Positions 16,487 to 24,543 of a DNA stretch of 64,000 nucleotides are shown piece after piece. The first letter of the stretch is position 1. Every line of letters begins with the position of its first letter. This DNA comes from Nitrosarchaeum sp. GTDB lineage: Archaea > Thermoproteota > Nitrososphaeria > Nitrososphaerales > Nitrosopumilaceae. The position numbers and the translations under genes were made by a program. The notes under the pieces were generated by a model. The model searched no databases. It was not told the origin of the DNA and was given only the letters and a program-made list of their open reading frames with translations. Where the stretch lies: assembly GCA_025699025.1 (NCBI GenBank), contig JAILWJ010000002.1, positions 124,001 through 188,000 on the forward strand. The letters run 5' to 3'.

Positions 16487-17395
16487 TTAATTGAATAGAA
16501 GTCTTGCGCCCTGCATATCTAATTCAGACTTTACAATAATTCCTTCAGAATATTTTTCCAATATCTTTATAACTTTATTTTCAGCTTCTTGTGGAATCAT
16601 GGAAAATATAGTTTCACCAAAAAGTGCTACTCCACATTTAATCTCGTTTAAAGCAAGTTCATTAATTATTTTTTCCATTCGTGGAGATATTACATTAACA
16701 TATTTGGCAAACTCCAAAGACATATCTTGAAAATGTTCATAATTTTTTGATTCAAGTAATTGATTAACCATTTTTCCACCCAAACCATTAATCTGTGGTA
16801 ATCGTTCTTTCAAAAACTTGTTTGTTGAAATTGGTGAAAAACAAATCATAATTATTGAAATAGGTTCTGTATTGATTTTTTCTACTCTTCCAATTCCAGG
16901 AGCTCCAGGTTTCACTCTAATTTCAAACCCTCCATGATATGAAGCTAAAACATCTCCTAATCCTGTTTTACAGTTAACCTCCGCATTGTGAGCAATTTTT
17001 CCAATTTTATCATGTGGTAATTTTGTTTGAAGAGCTTTATCTAATGCATATGCAAGTGATAATGCAACAGCACCACTAGAACCTAATCCATAACCAACAG
17101 GGATTGATATCTTATGTGCTATATCAAAAAACAGATTTCCAAAATTACCAAGTTTTAGAAATTCATTTAAAACATATTCAGAAACATCTGTCTTATCTGA
17201 TTGATATCCATATGTAGAAATTTTATAGAATGAGTTCTGATCTGTTTTTGGATAAATAGAAACACTGGTTGTTACGCCTTCTTTTATTGAAAAACCTGCT
17301 CCCATAGAACCCAATTCTTCTGATACTTGAGTTTCATCTAGAAAAGCCTTGAAGAAACCTGTCACATGTGCCGGACAAAATGCTGTTGCTTCCAC
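16487..17395 (-). CDS. Pantoate kinase (archaeal GHMP kinase)
   Basis: About 302 aa of the GHMP kinase fold. The N-terminus ATAFCPAHVTGFF and the GVTTSVSIYP strand match the pantoate kinase family, and PVGYGLGSSGAVALSLAYAL is the ATP-binding glycine-rich loop (motif 2). The frame is open to a TTG at 17419. The GTG at 17395 puts the start 31 nt after a TTATATTT box at 17419-17426 and right at the conserved region, so I prefer it; the GTG at 17401 is also possible. First gene of the leftward CoA operon. Confidence 0.9.
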   Translation of the reverse strand: MEATAFCPAHVTGFFKAFLDETQVSEELGSMGAGFSIKEGVTTSVSIYPKTDQNSFYKISTYGYQSDKTDVSEYVLNEFLKLGNFGNLFFDIAHKISIPVGYGLGSSGAVALSLAYALDKALQTKLPHDKIGKIAHNAEVNCKTGLGDVLASYHGGFEIRVKPGAPGIGRVEKINTEPISIIMICFSPISTNKFLKERLPQINGLGGKMVNQLLESKNYEHFQDMSLEFAKYVNVISPRMEKIINELALNEIKCGVALFGETIFSMIPQEAENKVIKILEKYSEGIIVKSELDMQGARLLFN

Positions 17396-17459
17396 GATCA
17401 CGGTATAAATCTTACACAAAATATAAGAATATGGCTTAAATTAATTAAATTAGTATAAA

Positions 17460-18440
17460 TTGACTAAATTCATTCGACGCCTACAAAAAATAGGTAGTAG
17501 CATTCTCGTATCACTTCCGAAAGAATGGGTTGACGCAAACCATCTTGATAAAAGCAGTCAAGTTGAGATAGAAACTGGACAAGATACAATTTCTATCTCT
17601 GCCAACACAGAGACAAGACCTACAAAAGAATTGATTATTTCGTATCCACTACCTAAAGAAGAAAATATTGTTGCTGATATTACAGGAGCATATCTTTTAG
17701 GTTATGACATTATTGAAATTAATTCAAAATCAATAATTCCAGGCGAAGATAGAGAAAAAATCCGTAATTCAATGAGACGTTTGGTTGGAATGGAAATAGT
17801 TGAAGAAGATGCATCCAAAATTAATATGCAATTTCTTTTAGATGCAACAACACTAAATCCAGAAAAAATTCTCAAAAGAATGAGCTCAATTGCTCTTGGA
17901 ATGTATGACGATATTTGTAATGGTTTAATCGCTGAAGATAGATCAAATCTACAAACATTATCTAATAGAGATGTAGAAGTGAATCGACAATATTTTCTTC
18001 TTGTTAGGTTAATTCGAAGTACACTAGTTGATAAAAGACTTGCTAATGTATTCAATTTAGAAAATATTGATGTTTTAGATTATAGAGTCGCTGCCAATCT
18101 CTTAGAAAATGCAGGGGATACCATAGTTGAGCTTGCAGATTTCATCTACAATTCTTCATTGTCTAAGGAACATCTTAGAAAAATATTTGATATTGTACAA
18201 AATTTTACGTCTCTTGCAGAAAAATCAATTGATGCATTTACAAAACCTGATAGATTGTTAGCAATTGAATCTATTTCATTGCATAGGGAGTATCAAGAAA
18301 AACTCTTAAAACTTAGAATTTCAATGGGAAATAAAAAACAAATTCCGATTGATTTTCTTGATCTTGTTCACATGTTTGAAAGAATTGCAAAATCTTGGGC
18401 AGATGTTGTAGATCTTGTAAAACCAATATATCATGAATAA
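17460..18440 (+). CDS. AbrB-like/PhoU-domain regulator
   Basis: A 326-aa protein. Residues 1-50 (TKFIRRLQKIGSSILVSLPKEWVDANHL) form a SpoVT/AbrB-type swapped-hairpin DNA-binding domain, and residues from about 110 onward form PhoU-like three-helix bundles with repeated ENAGDTIVELADFIYN patterns. This architecture is common in archaea and thought to link phosphate status to transcription or transporter control. No Pst genes are nearby. The start is TTG. It ends exactly where the convergent Nudix gene ends, leaving no intergenic base. Confidence 0.83.
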   Translation: MTKFIRRLQKIGSSILVSLPKEWVDANHLDKSSQVEIETGQDTISISANTETRPTKELIISYPLPKEENIVADITGAYLLGYDIIEINSKSIIPGEDREKIRNSMRRLVGMEIVEEDASKINMQFLLDATTLNPEKILKRMSSIALGMYDDICNGLIAEDRSNLQTLSNRDVEVNRQYFLLVRLIRSTLVDKRLANVFNLENIDVLDYRVAANLLENAGDTIVELADFIYNSSLSKEHLRKIFDIVQNFTSLAEKSIDAFTKPDRLLAIESISLHREYQEKLLKLRISMGNKKQIPIDFLDLVHMFERIAKSWADVVDLVKPIYHE

Positions 18441-18956
18441 CTAAGTAATTTTCTTTTTAGACACATATGTCATTACTGCACAAATTGTTTTTGAATCTTG
18501 AATTTTACCATCCTTTATCATTTTAATTAATTTCCTTAATTCGATTTTTTCAACGGACAAAATTTCATCAGCATCTAATTTCAAATCTGCAATTTTTTTC
18601 AAGCCTGAGGCTACATAGCAATGAATAATCTCAGAATTGTAGCCAATTGAGGGGTAAAATGAGATTAGCCAAGTCATTTTTTTAGCTCTGTAGCCTGTCT
18701 CTTCTTCTAATTCTCTAAATGCACATTCTATTGGATCTTCTTTTTTCTCCAATGTTCCAGCAGGAATTTCTAAGACATATCCATGAGGAAATCTATGTTG
18801 TTTTACTAGAATTATTTTGCCATTTTCATCAAATGCTAGCATTGCAGCTGCACCACGATGTTCAATCATCTCTCGTTTTACTTTTCTTCCTTCTATGATT
18901 CCATCATACACACTTAGACCTAGAATCTTTCCCTCGTAGATCTTTTTCTTTTTCAT
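18441..18956 (-). CDS. Nudix hydrolase, ADP-ribose pyrophosphatase type
   Basis: A 171-aa Nudix protein. The full Nudix box is present: [14 protein letters not shown] then RELEEETGY, matching G-x5-E-x7-R-E-U-x-E-E-x-G-U. The flanks ([20 protein letters not shown] and a [16 protein letters not shown] stretch with proline after the box) suit ADP-ribose pyrophosphatases. It probably hydrolyses ADP-ribose or a related nucleoside diphosphate in the cytoplasm. Confidence 0.88.
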   Translation of the reverse strand: MKKKKIYEGKILGLSVYDGIIEGRKVKREMIEHRGAAAMLAFDENGKIILVKQHRFPHGYVLEIPAGTLEKKEDPIECAFRELEEETGYRAKKMTWLISFYPSIGYNSEIIHCYVASGLKKIADLKLDADEILSVEKIELRKLIKMIKDGKIQDSKTICAVMTYVSKKKIT

Positions 18957-18980
18957 ATTTGTCGTTAATTTACTTATTAT

Positions 18981-19883
18981 TTAATTTGTTTGATACGACA
19001 AATGTAATGTAGGTGATTTTTTAGATTCCTCAATTGTTTTCTCTAGCCATTTTTGCATGAATGAAATTTTTTTTGGAATAAACAAATCTGCAGTTTTTAC
19101 ATTTTTTACATTTCTTATTTTTTGAGTCATCTCATCCATTTTAAAAATATCATGGCTATACAAAAATAAAACAATTTGATTTTTTGATATAAATGGTGTT
19201 TGCATATATGATTCTGTAAATTTTTCATCCATTTCTATCAATGTTTCTTTTAGATCACCATCAATCCATGTAAGTATTACATATGGAATAAACCCTTCAA
19301 TCTTTGTTGGATCATAAACTAATGTAAATTGCACACCTTCGTTTTCTTGTAATTTTTCTAAACATCTTGTAACAGTTTTTGTTGATAGGTTTGTACTTTT
19401 TGCAATTGATTCTATTTTTTGTCTTGGATTAACTAGTAACTTTTCTACAATCATTAAATCTGTTTTCGTTAAATTTAATGAATATCCTGGATTTTCAGCT
19501 TCAAAAATTGATAACACTCTAACATTTCGCATTATTTTTTTTGCTAGATCTATCTTCTTTTCTAAATTATCCTTTACAACTATGCTACATACAGTTATTC
19601 CACCCACACATGGGACAACAAAAAATGGCTCTCCGATAAGACTCACTTGTTCCAAAATCTCCTCCATATTTTGTCCTGTTACTACAAAATACAATACTCC
19701 ATAACTCAATACGGGAGGTTCTATTCTTATTGAAAATTTTTCAATGATGCCCAATTTCTCCATTTTTTGAATCCTTGCTCTAACTGCTCCACCTGAAATC
19801 TTCAATTCTTTTCCAATCTGTCTATCTGATTCTCTGCAATTATTGAGTAGTCTACTCAGAATCTTGATATCCAAACTGTCCAA
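18981..19883 (-). CDS. Double winged-helix Lrp/AsnC-like regulator
   Basis: A 300-aa DNA-binding protein with two helix-turn-helix units. The first is at residues 1-50 (LDIKILSRLLNNCRESDRQIGKEL...GGAVRARIQKMEKLGII) and the second near 155-205 (TDLMIVEKLLVNPRQKIESIA...STKTVTRCLEKL). Each is followed by a ligand-domain-like segment. This is the two-headed Lrp-like type frequent in thaumarchaea. It is divergent from the ABC export operon, with a perfect dyad between them, so it may control that operon and itself. Confidence 0.8.
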   Translation of the reverse strand: MDSLDIKILSRLLNNCRESDRQIGKELKISGGAVRARIQKMEKLGIIEKFSIRIEPPVLSYGVLYFVVTGQNMEEILEQVSLIGEPFFVVPCVGGITVCSIVVKDNLEKKIDLAKKIMRNVRVLSIFEAENPGYSLNLTKTDLMIVEKLLVNPRQKIESIAKSTNLSTKTVTRCLEKLQENEGVQFTLVYDPTKIEGFIPYVILTWIDGDLKETLIEMDEKFTESYMQTPFISKNQIVLFLYSHDIFKMDEMTQKIRNVKNVKTADLFIPKKISFMQKWLEKTIEESKKSPTLHLSYQTN

Positions 19884-19943
19884 TTCGTCACCATATTGTT
19901 GATCCTAGAACACATATACAACCTATTTAATATAAAATTGTCT

Positions 19944-19961
19944 ATATTATTAGTAATATAT
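19944..19961. promoter_or_regulatory. Palindromic operator candidate
   Basis: TATATTA-TTAG-TAATATA is a perfect inverted repeat with 7-bp arms and a 4-bp spacer. It lies 18 bp before the ABC permease start and overlaps the likely TATA region (TAATATATATGATATAC). A dyad of this size between a regulator and a divergent operon suits an Lrp-type dimer site. AT-rich DNA yields such repeats by chance, so this is a candidate only. Confidence 0.4.
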
Positions 19962-19978
19962 ATGATATACATTAAATA

Positions 19979-21187
19979 TTGGACTATTTTATTATTTTTG
20001 TGGAATATAGGCTAAGACTAGCAAAACGTATGCTGTTTAATAAGAAAGGTAGTTTGATTGGAGCTGTTTTAGCTGTAACAATTGGCATTTTAGTTATTCA
20101 CGTAAATTTTGTAATTTTTCAAGGATTGTTTGATGCAATAGTTCGTGATATTAGTAATTACAGAAATGGAGACGTTTTAGTTACTGATGAAGCTGATTAT
20201 ATTGACAAATCTGATCTGTCGGTAGTAAATTGGTTTGAAAGAATTCCATACGTTGAGGCGGCGACTCCGCGGCTTTCATCAACAGCCGAGATGAACATGA
20301 CAAAAAATGGAAAACTGATTGAAGAAACAAGAATACCAATCGTAGGAATTGATCCATATAGAGACATAAGAGCATCGACAGTTCATGAAACTGTTACAGA
20401 AGGCAACTATGTTTTTGCAAGAAATTCTATTGTTTTAGGTTCTAATGTTGCACGAGATATGGGTGGAGCTGAAGTTGGTGATAGTGTAAAAGTTCTTGTT
20501 GTTGATAGAAACGGCGAAGATCAAATTAGGCGATTTACAGTTACTGGGATAGCGCAGTCTCCTGGTGGTCAAGGATTTGATTATACTGCAGTAGTGCATA
20601 TTGATACGCTTAGAGACATGATGAAAAGAGATGGAGAAACTGGTTCCTTTATGATAAAACTTAATGATCCATCAAAAGCATTAGAGGTTAAAGAATTCTT
20701 TCTGAGATCTTTTCCAAATGATGATTTTCTTGCAGAAACTATAGAAGAATCAGCTGAGGAACAACTAGCCGGATTTAGATCTGGCATTGCTATGATCAAC
20801 ATGATTGGATATTTTGGTATGATGTCCTCAGCATTTGCCATTGTTACAATTCAAATGATGCTTGTTAATGGAAAAACAAGAGAAATTGGGGTAATGAGAT
20901 CAATCGGAGCTAAGAGAAAAGACATTTTAATAATTTTCATATTTCAAGGAATGATTATAGGTGCAATTGGTGCAGGAGTAGGTACCGCTGCTGGATTAGG
21001 TTACACATTTTATGCTAAAGAAACAAAAATGTCTTTTAACAATAGCTTACCTCTGGAAGTTAGTTATAACTGGGAAAAAATAATTCAAACAGCTTTGACC
21101 TCCTTTGTTCTAGCGATTATAGCATCTTTATATCCATCATATAGAGCCACCAAACTTTTACCCGTAGAGGCGATGAGAACTGTCTAA
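19979..21187 (+). CDS. MacB/LolC-like ABC transporter permease
   Basis: A 402-aa FtsX-family permease. One membrane helix near residues 26-50 (GSLIGAVLAVTIGILVIHVNFVIF) is followed by a large extracytoplasmic MacB-PCD-like domain (about residues 55-260) and three C-terminal helices (MINMIGYFGMMSSAFAIVTI, ILIIFIFQGMIIGAIGAGVG and the last near 375-390). REIGVMRSIGAKRKDIL is the coupling segment that contacts the ATPase. Such systems export lipids, peptides or drugs, or act mechanically. The start is a TTG within an AT-rich promoter; ATG codons appear only later. First gene of a three- or four-gene operon. Confidence 0.86.
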   Translation: MDYFIIFVEYRLRLAKRMLFNKKGSLIGAVLAVTIGILVIHVNFVIFQGLFDAIVRDISNYRNGDVLVTDEADYIDKSDLSVVNWFERIPYVEAATPRLSSTAEMNMTKNGKLIEETRIPIVGIDPYRDIRASTVHETVTEGNYVFARNSIVLGSNVARDMGGAEVGDSVKVLVVDRNGEDQIRRFTVTGIAQSPGGQGFDYTAVVHIDTLRDMMKRDGETGSFMIKLNDPSKALEVKEFFLRSFPNDDFLAETIEESAEEQLAGFRSGIAMINMIGYFGMMSSAFAIVTIQMMLVNGKTREIGVMRSIGAKRKDILIIFIFQGMIIGAIGAGVGTAAGLGYTFYAKETKMSFNNSLPLEVSYNWEKIIQTALTSFVLAIIASLYPSYRATKLLPVEAMRTV

Positions 21188-21884
21188 AGTACTTGAAATT
21201 CAAAATTTGAGCAAAATCTACGGTCAGGGCGAAAATCAAGTCAATGCCTTAGACAATGTAACATTTTCCATTGAAAAGGGAGAATTTGTATTGATTGTAG
21301 GTAGTTCTGGTTCTGGCAAATCTACTCTTCTGAACATGATTGGGTTGTTAGACAGACCAACTTATGGAAAAGTCTTCATTGATGGAATAGATACCACAAA
21401 ACTTGACGATAACAAAATATCATCGTTTAGAAATAAAAAATTAGGATTCATTTTCCAATTTTCCAATTTATTATCTGATCTGACCGTTTTAGAAAATGTT
21501 TTGCTTCCAAGACAAATTGCTAGAACAAACGATTCTGCTGAAGAAGATGCAAAAAAATTACTAAATGCAGTAGGACTAGAAAGTCAAATGAATAAAAGAG
21601 CCAACAAAATTTCTGGTGGACAAGCACAACGTGCAGCTATAGCTAGAGGATTAATCAATAGTCCTTCTATTGTATTGGCAGATGAACCCACAGGAAATCT
21701 GGATTCTGTAACATCTGAAAAGATAGTACAATTAATGAAAACAATGGCAAAAGAACTCAATCAAACTTTCATAGTTGTTACTCACGATAGACAACATTTC
21801 GGTGATGTTGATAGAATTATCACAATAAAAGATGGACATGCATTTGAGGGCGATCTACCCTCAGAAGTGGAGGCGTTGGTATGA
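21180..21884 (+). CDS. ABC transporter ATP-binding protein (LolD/MacB type)
   Basis: An ABC ATPase with Walker A GSSGSGKSTLL, Q-loop FQFSNLL, signature ISGGQAQRAAIARGL, Walker B IVLADEPTGNLDS and switch histidine VTHDR. The nearest ordinary start is TTG at 21207, but that removes the first beta-strand. The upstream in-frame sequence reads LSKVLEIQNLSKIYG, the usual N-terminus, starting from CTG at 21180, with an in-frame TGA just before it. I therefore give the CTG start, which overlaps the permease stop by 8 nt; the start codon needs proof. The 3' end overlaps the next gene by 4 nt. Confidence 0.85.
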   Translation: MSKVLEIQNLSKIYGQGENQVNALDNVTFSIEKGEFVLIVGSSGSGKSTLLNMIGLLDRPTYGKVFIDGIDTTKLDDNKISSFRNKKLGFIFQFSNLLSDLTVLENVLLPRQIARTNDSAEEDAKKLLNAVGLESQMNKRANKISGGQAQRAAIARGLINSPSIVLADEPTGNLDSVTSEKIVQLMKTMAKELNQTFIVVTHDRQHFGDVDRIITIKDGHAFEGDLPSEVEALV

Positions 21885-23194
21885 TTAATACAAAAATTTC
21901 TCTCATTTTAGCATCTTTGTTAATTACATCCACATTATTTGATAATTCATTTGCTCAAATATCATCTGGTGGATTTGGAGATTCTCCGTTTGAGCGAGAT
22001 TTTGGAGATGTAAAATTTCTGGATGCGTATTTTGGAACTTATAACAACAAGATTGAGATAGAACCAGGCGACAAAAACGTGCCATTTACCGTTGTATTTG
22101 CGAATGTAGGTACACAAGACATTACAGGAATACGTGGACAGTTGTCATTACCATTTGGGTTTTCATCCTCTGATGGTCCTGGTTCAATCATTTTTGCCAA
22201 TAGCAACTCTAATTCATTGGCTGGAGAAAACTTTCATTTGACATTTTTTGTGAATATTGACAAGAATGTAAAAATTCAACAATATCCGGGAACCGTCAAA
22301 GTTGATTACTCTAGATTACGAGAATCAGGAATACGAACATCTTTCTCTGATTTTAATTTTAAAGTTACAGGTGATAGTATTATCAATGTAAAAGCACTAA
22401 ATCCATTTCTTACATCATTGCAATCAAATGATGTTGTAATAGAAATTTCAAATGATGGAACTGCTCCAATTTCCAGTGTTGATATTGTAGCCACAAATAC
22501 TCAAACTGAAATTGCATCGACATCTGCATCTACCACCAATGTAGAAAATGTTGTGATATTGGAATCAAATTGGGATGTGGGAAATATAGAACCAAAATCA
22601 TCTCGATTTCTCACCGCTACTGTATATGTACCTGAAAATCTGAAAGGTGATACATTAAGAATTCCATTATCAATTAATTTCCATAATGCACATGGTGATC
22701 AACAAACAATCTCCAAAATTGTTGATTTCTACATAAAGGGACTGATTGATTTATCTGTTTATGATGTTTCTATAGTTGAACTCTCTAATACGCAAATGGT
22801 TGTAGGTGAAATAATTAATGAAGGTAACATTGATGCGTTATTTGGTTTTGTGACATTAGAAGGACTTGGAGACTCTAACATTAAAACAACCACTCAATTC
22901 ATTGATGAAATTGAAACTGATGCTCCTGTACCATTTAACATTCCAATTGAGTTTGATGGCCAACCAAAGTATGGAGAACATGATATAAAAATAACTGTAA
23001 GATACAAAGATGATACTAGAGATGAGTTTTTTCTTCCATATGAGACCACTATTTTTGTAGAAGAGCCATCCAAAGATGATGATTCTGGAAATATCTATCA
23101 AATGATGATAATTCCAGTACTGGTTGGAGCTGGAATCGGATTTTATCTATATTACAAGCGTAAAAAAGATCAGACCAGTCAAGGTTCAAATTAA
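21881..23194 (+). CDS. Exported membrane-anchored beta-sandwich protein of the ABC operon
   Basis: A 437-aa protein with a signal peptide (ISLILASLLITSTLFDNSFA, cut before QISSGG), several repeated immunoglobulin-like segments resembling COG1361/NEW3-type domains, and a C-terminal helix, MMIIPVLVGAGIGFYLYY, followed by a basic tail. It overlaps the ATPase gene by ATGA, so all three are probably translated together. It likely works outside the cell as the partner of the MacB-like permease, by analogy to accessory proteins in archaeal export operons. The specific function is unknown. Confidence 0.75.
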   Translation: MINTKISLILASLLITSTLFDNSFAQISSGGFGDSPFERDFGDVKFLDAYFGTYNNKIEIEPGDKNVPFTVVFANVGTQDITGIRGQLSLPFGFSSSDGPGSIIFANSNSNSLAGENFHLTFFVNIDKNVKIQQYPGTVKVDYSRLRESGIRTSFSDFNFKVTGDSIINVKALNPFLTSLQSNDVVIEISNDGTAPISSVDIVATNTQTEIASTSASTTNVENVVILESNWDVGNIEPKSSRFLTATVYVPENLKGDTLRIPLSINFHNAHGDQQTISKIVDFYIKGLIDLSVYDVSIVELSNTQMVVGEIINEGNIDALFGFVTLEGLGDSNIKTTTQFIDEIETDAPVPFNIPIEFDGQPKYGEHDIKITVRYKDDTRDEFFLPYETTIFVEEPSKDDDSGNIYQMMIIPVLVGAGIGFYLYYKRKKDQTSQGSN

Positions 23195-23212
23195 AAACTA
23201 CAATAAACTCAT

Positions 23213-23548
23213 GTGACTAAATTGAGATTGACCCTTATTGTTTTACTTGCGGTTTTGGTAGTTGGTGGATCTGTTATTGTTTATGGGTTTTTGACCCAGA
23301 GTAACAATGAAATTGAGAACAGCTCCCCTTATGAGAAGCTTAAGAATTACAAAGAAGATCTTGAAAAAATCAATCAATATAACCAAAAAATACTATCTGA
23401 GCTTGAACAAAAAATCACTGGCATAGATGATCCAAATCTGGAACAATTAACCCAAGAGATTGAAATTCTAAAACGAGTAATTAATGATAACAAAGAAGAG
23501 CTTGAAAAAGTAATACAAAAACTGTCCAAAATGAAACCAAATCAATAA
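23213..23548 (+). CDS. Small membrane-anchored coiled-coil protein
   Basis: 111 aa, GTG start. One N-terminal helix (LTLIVLLAVLVVGGSVIVYGFL) is followed by about 80 residues of charged helix, with repeated LEKINQYNQKILSELEQKI and IEILKRVINDNKEELEKVI heptads. It lies 18 nt after the beta-sandwich gene and may be the fourth gene of the ABC operon, where a coiled coil could act as a periplasmic adaptor. No family is recognised. Confidence 0.6.
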   Translation: MTKLRLTLIVLLAVLVVGGSVIVYGFLTQSNNEIENSSPYEKLKNYKEDLEKINQYNQKILSELEQKITGIDDPNLEQLTQEIEILKRVINDNKEELEKVIQKLSKMKPNQ

Positions 23549-23625
23549 CTCAACATCTAATTATGCCCTATTTGTTAGATAAAACGTCAACGTTATATCA
23601 TATTTTGTTGCATGATAATTCGGGC

Positions 23626-23694
23626 ATGGCAAAGAATCTATTTCTGTTTCTAGCTGGTAGTATAGTGGGATTTATTACAACACCGCTTCTATAA
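23626..23694 (+). CDS. Candidate 22-aa single-helix membrane peptide
   Basis: ATG frame encoding MAKNLFLFLAGSIVGFITTP plus two leucines. It is one hydrophobic helix with a positively charged start, in the 200-bp gap between two genes. Other very small membrane ORFs occur in this window (30577 and 60259). It could be chance; no clear TATA box or ribosome site is seen. Confidence 0.3.
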   Translation: MAKNLFLFLAGSIVGFITTPLL

Positions 23695-23748
23695 TATTGA
23701 GATTCATCTAATCCTTAATTCATATATTGATTCTTAAAATTAAGATTA

Positions 23749-23952
23749 GTGGAAACTCACAGAACACTTACAATACTTGGTATTATCTTACTCCTCTCTA
23801 CAATTGCAATATTTTATTATCATGAAGAAAATTACTCTGATGACGAATTCAACCTTGCTTATGTCACTGGAGTTGCTATGATAATTGTATTTATGGCAAG
23901 TTTAGCCTTAATCAACAAAGACAGATTTAACGAATCAAAATCAAAAAAATAG
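23749..23952 (+). CDS. Small two-helix membrane protein
   Basis: 67 aa, GTG start, with two predicted membrane helices (TLTILGIILLLSTIAIFYYH and AYVTGVAMIIVFMASLALI) joined by an acidic loop (EENYSDDEFN) and ending in a basic tail. TCATATATT about 31 nt upstream is a fair TATA box. Function unknown. Confidence 0.55.
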   Translation: METHRTLTILGIILLLSTIAIFYYHEENYSDDEFNLAYVTGVAMIIVFMASLALINKDRFNESKSKK

Positions 23953-24158
23953 GTTCAATGTGAATTTTTGTGGGTAATCATCTTGTATAGCGTATTTCTA
24001 TCTAGATTGCACGATTGTCTATCAAGTCTTGAGGTTATTACTGATTGTCATCGATGGTTTTTGATCTCTTTTGATTCAAAATAGTTACTAAAATTCTTTT
24101 TGACTTTTGCTGATACAGCACCCTCTAAGATTATAAGCAATTACTTGATCTTGCGATC

Positions 24159-24542
24159 ATGCAAGGTAATGAAATTGAAGTTCCAAAGGAAATACGTGAA
24201 TTCATGATTGATGGGGCAGAAGAAACTATCCTTGGTCAAAAGAATGGTGCAATTAAACAATATCGATATGGAAATTTACATATTAGAGAATATAATGACA
24301 AATTTTTAGTTCATACTGATAAAATTGATCCACGAGAAGATCCATTTGGTCATCTAGTCTTTGATGCTCCTGAAGTTTTGATTGGGTTAGCTTGTGCCAT
24401 ATTTGGAGGTCCTCAAATTGCAAAATTTGCCTCCAATAATAAATTCAAGAAACCATCTGTCACATCAGAACTTCTGTCTAGTATATTGTCTGGATATGTT
24501 GGATATGTGACATCTAAGAAAATCAAGAATTCGCTGAAGTAA
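24159..24542 (+). CDS. Conserved-looking protein upstream of ubiB-like kinase
   Basis: 127 aa. The N-terminal half is soluble and charged (EIRKE-like, with YRYGNLHIREYNDKFLVHTD), and the C-terminal half has two weakly hydrophobic segments (VLIGLACAIFGGPQIAKFA and LLSSILSGYVGYVTS) that may bind the membrane. I recognise no family. The next gene starts one base after the stop, so it is probably co-translated with the UbiB-like kinase. A TATA-like ATTATAAG near 24130 supports a promoter here. The 206-bp gap before it shows nothing else clear. Confidence 0.6.
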   Translation: MQGNEIEVPKEIREFMIDGAEETILGQKNGAIKQYRYGNLHIREYNDKFLVHTDKIDPREDPFGHLVFDAPEVLIGLACAIFGGPQIAKFASNNKFKKPSVTSELLSSILSGYVGYVTSKKIKNSLK

Positions 24543-24543
24543 C

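Noticed and set aside
23953-24158. 206-bp gap checked for tRNA, C/D RNA or small ORFs
   Set aside because: Only a TATA-like element near 24130 was seen; no fold or convincing frame.
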